Below are positions 39,714 through 48,084 of a stretch of DNA of 64,000 bases, piece after piece. The notes below the pieces were generated by a model that saw only the letters and a program-made list of their open reading frames with translations, was not told the DNA's origin and searched no databases. Numbering within the stretch: the first letter of the stretch is position 1; each line of letters opens with the position of its first letter. Both the position numbers and the translations under genes were made by a program. This DNA is from Halovivax ruber XH-70 (GTDB lineage Archaea > Halobacteriota > Halobacteria > Halobacteriales > Natrialbaceae): contig NC_019964.1 in NCBI RefSeq assembly GCF_000328525.1, forward strand, positions 558,001-622,000, in the 5' to 3' direction.

Positions 39714-41393
39714 TCAGGCGAACTGGTGCATCCCGGTGGGCTGTATGGGCAGCCCTTCGATCCCGTCACGCTGGAAATCGGCGATCGCCTTGTTGACCTC
39801 GTGATAGCCGAGCACGTCCGCGTCGATGAGCTGGCGGATGATCTCCGCTCGCTTGTCGAGTTCGTCGTAGATCTCTCGCGTGTCCGCGTAGCCCAGCAGC
39901 GTCGCGATCTGTTCTTCCAGAACGAACGAGTTGTTCCGCCCGGTGAAGACGATCTCGTCGTCGCGGGGATCCCAGCGGAACGCCTGTCGGGTGACGACAC
40001 CACCCTCGTAGTCGGAGTAGCCCTCGATCTCCTGGACGGAGGTGACCCGGCGTAGGACGTCGTCGCCCTGCTTGACGCGGTTCTGGAAGAGCGCGACGTC
40101 GCAGTTGTCCATGAACGTCTCGGGGACGTTGATCGGCGCCCCCGTAAAGCGCTGGATCATCGAGACGATGTCACTCGCGTGGAAGGTGAGCATCACTGGG
40201 TGGCCCGTCTGGGCAGCCTGGAACGCCATCTGCCCCTCCGCTCCCCGGACCTCACCCACGACGATGTAGTCGGGGCGCGATCGCAGTGCAGCGGCGACCA
40301 GATCGAACATGTCGACGTCGGCGCTTTCGTCGCCCGACCCTTCCCTGGTGAGCAGTTGCTGCCAGGTGTCGTGCGGCGGGACGACCTCCGCGGTGTCCTC
40401 CGCGGTGTAGATCTTCGAATCCCGCGGGATGAACGACAACGAGGCGTTGAGCGTCGTCGTCTTGCCCGACGCCGTCTCGCCGACGACGAAGACCGTCTGT
40501 TCGTTCTCCAGGCAGAGCCAGAGGTACGCAGCCAGCTCGGGGCTCAGGGTACCCCAGTTGGTGATCTGGAAGACCGACAGCGGGATCTCCTCGCCCTGTC
40601 GGATGGTCAGCGACGGCCCTTGCACCGAGACATCGTCGGAGTAGATGATGTTGATACGCGAGCCATCGGGCAGCGTGGAGTCGATGATCGGATCCGAGTC
40701 GCTGACCGGGTGGCTCATCCGTTCGCCCATGTTTCGTAGCCACTGTTCGAATTCTTCGGGCGACCCGAAGTCGACCGTGGCGCTGATCATCCCGTACGTG
40801 CCGTGATCGAGGTAGCACTGCTTCGGCCCGATCACGTGAATGTCCTCGTTGGCCGTGTCGGCCATGACCGGTTCGAGAGGGCCAAGTCCGACGATGTCGC
40901 GCTGGAGCTGGTAGCGCAATCGGTCGAACCGCTGCGGTGAGATCGATATCTTGGTCGTTCCGAGGGATTTGAGGCGGCCGATCGACTGACCGGTGATCCC
41001 GCTCGTTATCTCGACAACTTCGTCGAGAAGCGCATCCAGGTGTTCCTCGAACTCCTCGTCGTTCGTCGGTGCCGGCCGGGTGACGCTCTTGTCGAGGATT
41101 CGCTGGCGGATCCGGTCGTACAGCTCCTTGTCGGCCTCGTCGAGCGTCGGTTCGACGCAGTAGTAGGTCGTGTCGATGCCGAGGTCACCGTAGACGTGAC
41201 AGAAGATGGGGGCCTCGGCCTCGTAGATGACGTTCGGCCGGTGTGACTCCCACTCCCCGCTCGGTTCGTCGATCAGCGCGGGATACTCGGTGTACTCCTC
41301 GTAAAACCACTCGAGGTGCTCCCTGAGGTGCGGGTATTCGGTCGCCAGGTCGTCGAGTTCGTTCGAGAGTCGTGTCGAGCCAAAGTCAGCCAT
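39714..41393 (-). CDS. arlI: Archaellum motor ATPase ArlI (FlaI)
   Basis: The 559-residue protein is a secretion/motor ATPase. It shows Walker A GETASGKTT near residue 305, YTAEDTAEVVPPHDTWQQLL (Asp/Glu box), VVGEVRGAEGQMAFQAAQTGH (Walker B/His box) and LTFHASDIVSM. It powers both assembly and rotation of the archaellum. The N-terminus has the acidic regulatory region typical of haloarchaeal FlaI (ELDDLATEYPHLREHLEWFY). It lies between arlH (1-nt gap) and arlJ (2-nt gap). Confidence 0.97.
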   Translation of the reverse strand: MADFGSTRLSNELDDLATEYPHLREHLEWFYEEYTEYPALIDEPSGEWESHRPNVIYEAEAPIFCHVYGDLGIDTTYYCVEPTLDEADKELYDRIRQRILDKSVTRPAPTNDEEFEEHLDALLDEVVEITSGITGQSIGRLKSLGTTKISISPQRFDRLRYQLQRDIVGLGPLEPVMADTANEDIHVIGPKQCYLDHGTYGMISATVDFGSPEEFEQWLRNMGERMSHPVSDSDPIIDSTLPDGSRINIIYSDDVSVQGPSLTIRQGEEIPLSVFQITNWGTLSPELAAYLWLCLENEQTVFVVGETASGKTTTLNASLSFIPRDSKIYTAEDTAEVVPPHDTWQQLLTREGSGDESADVDMFDLVAAALRSRPDYIVVGEVRGAEGQMAFQAAQTGHPVMLTFHASDIVSMIQRFTGAPINVPETFMDNCDVALFQNRVKQGDDVLRRVTSVQEIEGYSDYEGGVVTRQAFRWDPRDDEIVFTGRNNSFVLEEQIATLLGYADTREIYDELDKRAEIIRQLIDADVLGYHEVNKAIADFQRDGIEGLPIQPTGMHQFA

Positions 41394-41394
41394 A

Positions 41395-42123
41395 TTAAGC
41401 CACCGTCCTGCTCACGATCGAGAGTCCACGGCCCTGTTGGACCGAGTAGCCGATCGAGTCGTCGACCGGATTTTTCATGTTCTGGAAGCGACGCACCCTG
41501 ACGTTTCGCCTGATCTCCTGCCCGACCGAGTTCGTCTCGAGCTGGAAGTAGACGTCGACCACGTTCCGAAGCGGCCTGAGGGCGTCGTCGCCGACACTCG
41601 TCGGGTCGACGGTGAAGATCACCGTCTTGTCCTGCTCGGTCACCGACCGAAGGAAGGAGACCAGCCGTTGCAGGACGTGGTCCTCGTCGCCAGTGCCGGC
41701 GACGGACTCGTAGCGAGGATCGTTGCGAAGCAACGCCGAGAGGCTGTCGACGAAGACGACGTCGGCTTGCCACAGCGTCGTCGCCTCCGTAAAGCGCGTG
41801 AGGAGTTCCCGCTGCTGGCCATCGTTGTGAGTGTCGATGTCCGCGTGCAGGAACAGGAGCTGCTCGCCGAGCAGGTGGTCGACCACGTCGTACGACAGCG
41901 AGTGCATCTGCTGGACGAACTCCCAGGAGGCCAGTTCGGTCGAGATGTACGTCACGTAGACGTCCTCTTCGGCCATGCCGTAGGAGAAGCGCTGCGAGAT
42001 GGCGCTCTTGCCCGCGCCGTCTTCTCCCTCGACGAGCACGATCGATCCCTGCGGGATTCCGCCGCCGAACGCACTCTCGACGCGATCACTCCCCGTCAAT
42101 CCGAGCGGGTAGTGGTCCACCAC
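41395..42123 (-). CDS. arlH: Archaellum regulatory ATPase ArlH (FlaH)
   Basis: The 242-residue RecA/KaiC-like protein has Walker A GEDGAGKS (33-40) and Walker B ADVVFVDSLSALLRND. ArlH binds ATP, is thought not to hydrolyse it strongly, and docks on the ArlI hexamer to regulate switching between assembly and rotation. Standard length. It is 2 nt downstream of arlG and 1 nt upstream of arlI. Confidence 0.96.
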   Translation of the reverse strand: MVDHYPLGLTGSDRVESAFGGGIPQGSIVLVEGEDGAGKSAISQRFSYGMAEEDVYVTYISTELASWEFVQQMHSLSYDVVDHLLGEQLLFLHADIDTHNDGQQRELLTRFTEATTLWQADVVFVDSLSALLRNDPRYESVAGTGDEDHVLQRLVSFLRSVTEQDKTVIFTVDPTSVGDDALRPLRNVVDVYFQLETNSVGQEIRRNVRVRRFQNMKNPVDDSIGYSVQQGRGLSIVSRTVA

Positions 42124-42125
42124 GC

Positions 42126-42593
42126 TCAGGCACCCCCGTAGTAGAACTGGAACGTACTCTCGGCGCCCCTGACCGACAACTGGACCCGGTGCTCACCGGC
42201 GTCGAGTGGTGTTTCGAGCGTGATATCGACGGCTGCGACGACGCCGTCACGCCAGACTGGCTCCTCCTGTGGGGTGATAGAGATGTTGTGGGTCGGGATG
42301 TACTCTCCATCGACGAGCACGTCCAGTTCCGTTCCGTCTTGGGGAATCGTCCGGTCACCAGTGTTCTTGACGAGAAGTCTGAGTGTCTCGTTCGAGTCAC
42401 CCACGATCGCACCGCTGCCGGGATCGCTGATGATCTCGAGATCGGTGTCGATGTCCGTACTGACGTCGTCGCTCGCGGAATCGACCGAGTTGGTGAGCCC
42501 GCCGACAGTCGTGACGAGGGTACCGGCGACGCTCGCGGCGACTAACATCGCCGCGATGAACAAAATAAGCGTCGAAATCGACTCGCCCGCCAT
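42126..42593 (-). CDS. arlG: Archaellum stator protein ArlG (FlaG)
   Basis: The 155-residue protein has one N-terminal helix (about 5-32, STLILFIAAMLVAASVAGTL) resembling an archaellin N-terminus but without a class III cleavage site, then an external beta-sandwich (LEIISDPGSGAIV, LLVKNTGDRTIPQDG). ArlG forms a filament capped by ArlF that fixes the motor to the S-layer. The start overlaps the arlF stop by 1 nt. Confidence 0.92.
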   Translation of the reverse strand: MAGESISTLILFIAAMLVAASVAGTLVTTVGGLTNSVDSASDDVSTDIDTDLEIISDPGSGAIVGDSNETLRLLVKNTGDRTIPQDGTELDVLVDGEYIPTHNISITPQEEPVWRDGVVAAVDITLETPLDAGEHRVQLSVRGAESTFQFYYGGA

Positions 42594-43033
42594 CAGATCC
42601 CCTCCGTGACGGTCTCGGCGACACCGTTTCCGGTGATCACCTTGAGTCGATTCGGTTCCGTGTCCCGGTCGATGGTCAGCTCGAGCAACTCGCCGGGCTG
42701 GACGAGCGTTCGCGCCGAGTCACCCTCGACCGCGCGATCTGATTCGTTCCAGTCGGTGACGAGTCGCCCGTCGACGAGGAGATCGACGTGTTCGACCGAG
42801 AGCGTGGTCGAGCCGGTGTTCGTGACGTTCACGGTGAGCGTCTCGGTACCGGAGTCGTACAGTCCCTCGACCTGAATCGCCGTGTTTCTGACCTCGAGCG
42901 CGCGGTCGTCGCGCTGTTCCATCGCGGCCGACTGACGCTCGTAGGCCGTCTCCATCACCGGAAACACCATCCCGATCGCGACCAGTACCCCCAGAAAGAG
43001 GATGACGACGGCCGCACTGGAACTAAATCCCAT
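42593..43033 (-). CDS. arlF: Archaellum stator protein ArlF (FlaF)
   Basis: The 146-residue protein has an N-terminal helix (MGFSSSAAVVILFLGVLVAI) and an external beta-domain with TLTVNVTNTGSTTLSVEHVD and LVDGRLVTDW. ArlF binds the S-layer protein in the pseudo-periplasm and anchors the motor. It is 105 nt downstream of arlCE; the stretch between them holds no gene that I can see. Confidence 0.92.
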   Translation of the reverse strand: MGFSSSAAVVILFLGVLVAIGMVFPVMETAYERQSAAMEQRDDRALEVRNTAIQVEGLYDSGTETLTVNVTNTGSTTLSVEHVDLLVDGRLVTDWNESDRAVEGDSARTLVQPGELLELTIDRDTEPNRLKVITGNGVAETVTEGI

Positions 43034-43138
43034 TGGCTTCCCCCCAAACTGAACGGCGCCAGTCGGCCGAGGCGGACCGACACCGCTGGCGACGATCTCG
43101 ACGCCGGCTCGAACGATATCCGACAGTGCCGACCGACA

Positions 43139-44323
43139 TCAGAGTTCCACCTCCGCGCTGGCCTCGTGGACTTCCTGGAGCTTCATGATGTACTCGTAAC
43201 TGTCGGCGTGGTCCTCCGCGGTCAGTTCCTCCGGCGTCCGTTCGGGATCGACGTGAATGTCGAGGTCCGGCCCGCTGAGGACGGCCTCGAGATGCTGGCG
43301 CACGTCGTCGTCGATCCAGCCGATCTCGTGGTAGTACGAAATCGCACGCAGTGTCGCAGACGGTCCACCGGTTCGGACCAGCTCGGTGAGCCACTCGAAG
43401 ACGAGGAGATCTGCCGCATACGTGTCCGCGAGCGATGAGAGCGTGACGTCCGAGTCGTCGGCATCCGCATCGTCGTCCTCGGTTACGTCGGTAGCTTCTT
43501 CCCCAGCTACCTCGTCGGTCGCCTGCACTTCGACGGACGCGTCCGTCGACGTCTCGTCGGATTCGCGGTCTGCATCGGCCGGTTTCCCCGGCTCGTCGTC
43601 GAGTTCGTCTTCGAAGGGGATTCGCTGTGGCTCCCCGGCACCGTCCGCCTCCTCGACTGCCGATCGAAGGTCGTCGAAGGAAATCGAGGCTCCACCGGTT
43701 TCGGTGGTCTGCTGGTTCAATCCGAACCCTTCCTCGTGATTTTCGCCGAAGACGCCGAAGCCCTCGGCCTCCTCGCCCGCTCCGGTGAACGGGTTGACCT
43801 GTTCCGTCAGTCGATCGTAGACGCCGAGCAGGCGCCGGACGGTGTCGTTTACCTCCTCGATGTCGTCGCTGACGCTCTCCTGGGCGTCGCGAATCGAACC
43901 GAGTCGGGTGCCGTTTCGCTCGAGTTCCTCTTCGAGCGTCTCGATACGGTGGTAGAGATCGTCGACCACTTCGTCGTCGTCGAGTTCGTCCGAATCCGGC
44001 CGGTCCTGGTCGAACGAGGAAGTGGACTGATCGGTGCTCGATGTGTCGGTCGCGTCCGCTCCACCTCCCTGTGCGGCCTGGGCGTTCGCCGGATCACCGG
44101 TCTGGCCCGCTGGCTGCTGTTGGCCGGCCGCGGCGCCCGGCTGTTGGCTCGCCTCGGCGCTCGGTTCGCCGGGAAATCCCTGGCCCGCCGGATCCTCCGT
44201 GACGGCCCCCTGTGTGCCGTCCTGCTGCTGTCGCACCTGCTCTCGTTCGCGACCACGGCGGCCACCCGTGTTCCCGAGCAGGTTCTGAAAGAGCTCCCTG
44301 AGATTGGCTAACGTTAGATCCAT
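43139..44323 (-). CDS. arlCE: Archaellum cytoplasmic ring protein ArlCE (FlaCE fusion)
   Basis: The 394-residue protein is the euryarchaeal fusion. After a Gln/Gly/Ala-rich spacer (about 20-95) comes a coiled coil (DLYHRIETLEEELERNGTRL, SVSDDIEEVNDTVRRLLGVY; about 108-165, the C part), a variable acidic linker, and a C-terminal E domain (FEWLTELVRTGGPSATLRAI, YYHEIGWIDDDVRQHLEAVL). It connects chemotaxis signalling (CheF/CheY) to the motor. First gene of the minus-strand operon; no che genes are in the window. Confidence 0.93.
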   Translation of the reverse strand: MDLTLANLRELFQNLLGNTGGRRGREREQVRQQQDGTQGAVTEDPAGQGFPGEPSAEASQQPGAAAGQQQPAGQTGDPANAQAAQGGGADATDTSSTDQSTSSFDQDRPDSDELDDDEVVDDLYHRIETLEEELERNGTRLGSIRDAQESVSDDIEEVNDTVRRLLGVYDRLTEQVNPFTGAGEEAEGFGVFGENHEEGFGLNQQTTETGGASISFDDLRSAVEEADGAGEPQRIPFEDELDDEPGKPADADRESDETSTDASVEVQATDEVAGEEATDVTEDDDADADDSDVTLSSLADTYAADLLVFEWLTELVRTGGPSATLRAISYYHEIGWIDDDVRQHLEAVLSGPDLDIHVDPERTPEELTAEDHADSYEYIMKLQEVHEASAEVEL

Positions 44324-44755
44324 AGGCGTGTGCGCAGCGAGCGAGCGTGAGCGTCGAAGTGGGGCGACGCCATCCCTGTCGCGCGAGACGAGTTCATCTA
44401 CCCATCCCTACCGATACCATCCCTAAAGCCCTACGTGAAGAGTCGGCCGCCGATTCGGCCCGTGTTTCGAGCCGTGAGTCGAGGTTCGATTCGCCGAGTG
44501 AAGTGATACGGAGGTTAATAGAAGAACGAGAGAACGTCTTCGTCGGGGTACATCCCCAGATACTGTGATGCCATACGACGCAACCGCTCCCGGCGATCGA
44601 CGGACCGACCGACGGCCCGTCGCCACTTCCGCGGGGTCGAACGCCGCGGACGCGACGGGGACTCCCCGTCGACGCGGGCTGCCCGCACGGGCGGCAGCGA
44701 GGCCGGCCCGACCGGCACTCGATCGGTCGCGTCACGCATGCAGGGTGTACATACA
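44324..44755. promoter_or_regulatory. Divergent arlCE/archaellin control region with three CCATCCCT repeats
   Basis: This 432-nt region separates arlCE (minus) from the archaellin gene (plus). CCATCCCT occurs at 44370-44377, 44402-44409 and 44417-44424, reading AGGGATGG towards arlCE, 47 to 101 nt before its ATG. A TTAATAG element near 44515 is the best AT-rich candidate on the archaellin side; that would leave a leader of about 210 nt. No gene is supported here (see rejected items). Confidence 0.5.
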
Positions 44756-45349
44756 ATGTTCGAAAAACTAACAGACGACGAACAGCGCGGTCAGGTCGGT
44801 ATCGGTACCCTGATCGTGTTCATCGCGATGGTGCTGGTTGCGGCGATCGCAGCCGGCGTCCTGATCAACACGGCAGGAGTACTGCAGAGTCAAGCATCCG
44901 ACACCGGGTCCGAGACCCAGGAGGCTGTCGCGAACCAGATCGAAGTTATTCACGCGAGCGGGAACGTGAGCGGTGGCAGTGCAGTCGACATGGTTAACAT
45001 GACGGTCATGAAGTCCGCCGGATCGAACGCCATCGACCTTACGTCGATGACGCTCCAGTATACCAGTGATACCACTGACACGACGTTGACGCACGATAAT
45101 ACGAACGGACCGGATGCAGAGACGTTCACGACCGAGAATTTGGCCGGTGAGGACGGTGACGAGACGGAACTCATCAGCACCGACGATCGCGTCAAGCTCA
45201 CGCTCAACGTAAGCGCGATCCAGGGTGACGACGGTCTTGATGGTGGCTCCAGCGCCACGGTCGCCCTCGTCGACCAGTCCGGTGCGCAGTTCACCTACGG
45301 CATCAGTGTGCCGTCGACCTTCGGCAACAAGGAAGTCGTGGAAGTCTAA
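44756..45349 (+). CDS. arlA: Archaellin (major archaellum filament protein)
   Basis: The 197-residue precursor has the class III signal peptide [12 protein letters not shown] cut by the prepilin peptidase ArlK/PibD, giving a mature start [20 protein letters not shown], the near-invariant haloarchaeal archaellin N-terminus. The hydrophobic helix forms the filament core and the beta-domain is exposed. Three N-x-S/T sites are present (NVS, NMT, NVS). The ATG at 44756 fits this signal; one 6 codons upstream (44738) would extend it atypically. It is the only archaellin in the window. Confidence 0.95.
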   Translation: MFEKLTDDEQRGQVGIGTLIVFIAMVLVAAIAAGVLINTAGVLQSQASDTGSETQEAVANQIEVIHASGNVSGGSAVDMVNMTVMKSAGSNAIDLTSMTLQYTSDTTDTTLTHDNTNGPDAETFTTENLAGEDGDETELISTDDRVKLTLNVSAIQGDDGLDGGSSATVALVDQSGAQFTYGISVPSTFGNKEVVEV

Positions 45350-45529
45350 CCGAATAGTTTCCCAACCGACGACCGATCACCGATTCATTTTTCGGGAACT
45401 CGTGCGACGCGCCAGTGACGACGATGCTCGATTCCCCGACGACAGAGCGGAGCCGTCGAACCGCTCGTTTCCGTCCTCGGCCGATACCCCTACAACGATC
45501 GCCGCCCATCGAAGAGGTAGCCGACCCCC

Positions 45530-45955
45530 ATGACCGCCGACCACTCCGACGACGGCGTGCTCGACCCCGACGATCTCCAGTTAGACCCGGACCACGTCGA
45601 GCGAATCGAAGACAATCGGTTCATCGTCAAACCCGGTGACTCGGACGATCGACCGGCCGCCGGTGATGCGTCGTCACCACTCGACACGGACAGCGCTGCT
45701 CGCGACCCCGATCCGGTTGAATCGCTCGACCCCGATCCGACCGGTGCACTCGCCGCCGATCCGGCACCCCACGGCGTCGATATCAGTCTGAAGACCGACG
45801 GCGAGGTGGCCCGCCACCGGAACACGTCGGCCGACATCCGTGAGGTGTTCGCCGACATGATGGCCTGGTACGCCACCCAGCTTGACGAGGACGTGACGCC
45901 GATGGAGGCCCTCGAAGTGCTGATTGCGACGACCGATCTCGACGAACGGATCTGA
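45530..45955 (+). CDS. Small acidic haloarchaeal protein (DUF7500-like)
   Basis: The 141-residue protein has an acidic N-terminal half (DDLQLDPDHVERIEDNRFIV, then a Pro/Asp/Ala low-complexity stretch) and a conserved C-terminus HGVDISLKTDGEVARHRNTS and REVFADMMAWYATQLD. I associate it with haloarchaeal DUF7500 proteins, which I recall near archaellum and chemotaxis genes. It lies 180 nt after the archaellin gene on the same strand. Soluble; function unknown. Confidence 0.7.
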   Translation: MTADHSDDGVLDPDDLQLDPDHVERIEDNRFIVKPGDSDDRPAAGDASSPLDTDSAARDPDPVESLDPDPTGALAADPAPHGVDISLKTDGEVARHRNTSADIREVFADMMAWYATQLDEDVTPMEALEVLIATTDLDERI

Positions 45956-46041
45956 GTCGCTTTCGCAGCCCCGGTTCCGTGCCCGATACGGCGCTCGATA
46001 TCGAACGGACCTATTTCCGTCCGAGAAACCGATCACTCCGT

Positions 46042-46617
46042 ATGTCAGTAGACGGGTCCGATGCGACCGCCCACACCCGCCGGCACCTCCTCACAGGGAT
46101 CGGTGGGCTCAGCGCCGCCGGGATCGCCGGCTGTCTCGGCGATTCTGCCTCCGAGACGAATCGCGAAGAAATTCGCCCGGCCGAACCGCCGATCGCCCGC
46201 GAAGGGACGCCGGCGGAGTTCTACTACTTCCTCGAAGAGAACGGAATCACCGTCGAGAAACTCACCAGGGGCGACGATATCCTCTACCTCACCTATCAGT
46301 CGGGAGCGGATACGATACCGGAATCGAACGACGAAATCGGAATCGTCTATCAGGTGTACAAAGGTGGGCTCGTCGATCGCGGCTCCGACATCAGCTTCCT
46401 CAATTGTGAGATAGCCGCTCCGTTCGACGACCAGGCACATGGCTGGGGCGTCAGAACCGAGTGGATACACGAGCACGACGGTGAGAGTGATAGCGGAGAC
46501 GACGAGACCAACGCTACCAACGAGACCCAGTCATCAGGTGACCGGGATCTGCAAACGCTCTGGAACCTGATCCTTAACTCGAAGGTGTACGGTGACGAGG
46601 GGGACGACGGTTCGTAG
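46042..46617 (+). CDS. Tat-exported lipoprotein, DUF8159-like
   Basis: The 191-residue precursor has a Tat motif TRRHLLTG, a hydrophobic stretch and lipobox IAGC (Cys about 31). The mature domain (PAEFYYFLEENGITVEKL, DDILYLTYQSGADTI, NDEIGIVYQVYKGGLVDRG) matches my memory of DUF8159, an extracellular haloarchaeal domain. The C-terminal part is a Thr/Ser/Asp-rich linker followed by QTLWNLILNSKVYGDE. The ATG at 46042 is chosen because it places the twin arginines correctly. Role unknown. Confidence 0.75.
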   Translation: MSVDGSDATAHTRRHLLTGIGGLSAAGIAGCLGDSASETNREEIRPAEPPIAREGTPAEFYYFLEENGITVEKLTRGDDILYLTYQSGADTIPESNDEIGIVYQVYKGGLVDRGSDISFLNCEIAAPFDDQAHGWGVRTEWIHEHDGESDSGDDETNATNETQSSGDRDLQTLWNLILNSKVYGDEGDDGS

Positions 46618-46731
46618 GAACGTGACGGGGGCAGTCGTCGGCCGATCGGATCCTCGCAGGACCCAGCCTACACGCTGACGTTGCAGTGTCGAATAACGTC
46701 CTTTTTCCCCGTTCGGCACTCACGTCGTCGT

Positions 46732-47172
46732 ATGCCGACCGACCGCGAGGCGTTTCTGGCCGGAGACCGGCCGGACGACGTCGCCATCTACATCGAAGAC
46801 GACGCGATCGACGACGAGACGAAACTCGAAGACTACGGCGACCGGGTCGCCGACGGCACCCTCCTCGTCGTCGAGGGCGAGCAGGGCCGCAATGCCTTCC
46901 GTGCCGCGACCGGCCTCGACGCGATGGCCTTCGCGAAGGAGGCAATGGGGACCGAAGGCGAGATCGCCGAGACGTTGACCGACGCGACCTGTCCGGAGCA
47001 CGGTGACGGGAACGATGACGACGATACACACGACCTCAAGTTCATCTTCGCCTTCAGTGAAGAGCAAAACGAGGACGTCGGCGGGCTCTACGCCGAAGGC
47101 GACGTCGTTCACGCCTATGCGCGATGTACGTGCGGCGAGGCGTACTCGGACAAGTGGGTCGTCGAAGAGTGA
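46732..47172 (+). CDS. DUF5807 family protein
   Basis: The 146-residue protein reads MPTDREAFLAGDRPDDVAIY, LLVVEGEQGRNAFRAATGLD, AFAKEAMGTEGEIAETL and VVHAYARCTCGEAYSDKWVV, closely matching haloarchaeal DUF5807 in my memory. It contains three cysteines in TCPEHG and RCTCGEA that could bind a metal. Cytoplasmic. Function unknown. The upstream frame is open for 17 more codons but covers the AT-rich promoter (ATAACGTCCTTTTT). Confidence 0.88.
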   Translation: MPTDREAFLAGDRPDDVAIYIEDDAIDDETKLEDYGDRVADGTLLVVEGEQGRNAFRAATGLDAMAFAKEAMGTEGEIAETLTDATCPEHGDGNDDDDTHDLKFIFAFSEEQNEDVGGLYAEGDVVHAYARCTCGEAYSDKWVVEE

Positions 47173-47336
47173 AATACACAGCTGGGCGAGAACACTTGGC
47201 GTGAGTGGGACTCCCGGCGGTCGTTCCCTCCCGTCGGCTGCGAGTTTCGCTACCCGGTCGCCTGTACAAGGTCGACGACGCCGAACGTGACGAATGCGAC
47301 AAATCTATTTCCCAGTGCTTGCTGTAGCACGCACCC

Positions 47337-48035
47337 ATGAACTCCGTCGGAACCGGCACGTCGACCGAGACCGGATTCGGCCTCTCCGGACGGGACGCCA
47401 GGGTTATCGGCGGTGCCACCGGCCTGCTGCTCGTGACGATCGCCGTCATGTACGTCCTCGCGATGACGCCGCTGGCCGCCCTCAATCGACAGCTGTTCGC
47501 GGCCCCGATCGTCGGCGTCCTCGTCTACGGGGTCGCGATCGGCGGCGGCGAGTACGTCGCCGAACGGGGCGTCGAACGCGGCAACCTCGGGATCGCCGCG
47601 CTCGGAACGGCGATACTGATCCTCGCGTTCGGTACCTTCGGCGCGGGCGTCCTGGCGATCGCCCCGCTCGACCTGCGCGTCGAGATCCTCGCCATCACGG
47701 CCCTCGTCACGGCAGTGCTCACCGCCCTCATCGCCGCGTACGTCTACGGACGGGCCAAGTCGTTCGCCGCCTGGGGCACCTACGCCACCTACGCGTTCCT
47801 CGGCGGTATCGGCGCCATCGCGATCGGTACCTTCGTCCTCTCGCAGCTCCTGCTCGTCGGCTTCGTCCTGCTCTTCCTCGGATTCTTGCTGCGACTCGGC
47901 TGGGAGATCTGGCGCGTCCGCGAGAACGCGGTCGCCTCGGCGACGATCCAGGCGATCGGCGTCTACGTGGCCATCGCTGGCGTCTTCGTCCACGTCCTGC
48001 AGCTGGTCCTGCGGTACGTGCTCTCGCGGGAGTGA
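47337..48035 (+). CDS. Seven-helix integral membrane protein
   Basis: The 232-residue protein has seven hydrophobic segments (about 25-45, 52-72, 85-107, 113-135, 143-165, 168-190, 203-228) with very short loops. The overall layout resembles Bax-inhibitor-like membrane proteins but I see no clear family motif. The N-terminus is soluble and Gly/Thr-rich. It lies 50 nt before the S9 peptidase gene on the same strand; they may share a transcript. Confidence 0.75.
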   Translation: MNSVGTGTSTETGFGLSGRDARVIGGATGLLLVTIAVMYVLAMTPLAALNRQLFAAPIVGVLVYGVAIGGGEYVAERGVERGNLGIAALGTAILILAFGTFGAGVLAIAPLDLRVEILAITALVTAVLTALIAAYVYGRAKSFAAWGTYATYAFLGGIGAIAIGTFVLSQLLLVGFVLLFLGFLLRLGWEIWRVRENAVASATIQAIGVYVAIAGVFVHVLQLVLRYVLSRE

Positions 48036-48084
48036 GGAAGACCGGTAACCCAACTGTTATTTCGACCCGTGTGTACATCGGTGT

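Noticed and set aside
44347-44568. 73-codon frame ending in a segment ([18 protein letters not shown]) that resembles a ribbon-helix-helix antitoxin tail
   Set aside because: It uses several codons rare in this genome (ATA, AGG, TTA), has no convincing N-terminal half and lies in the divergent archaellum promoter region. Similarity is probably chance or a very decayed relic.
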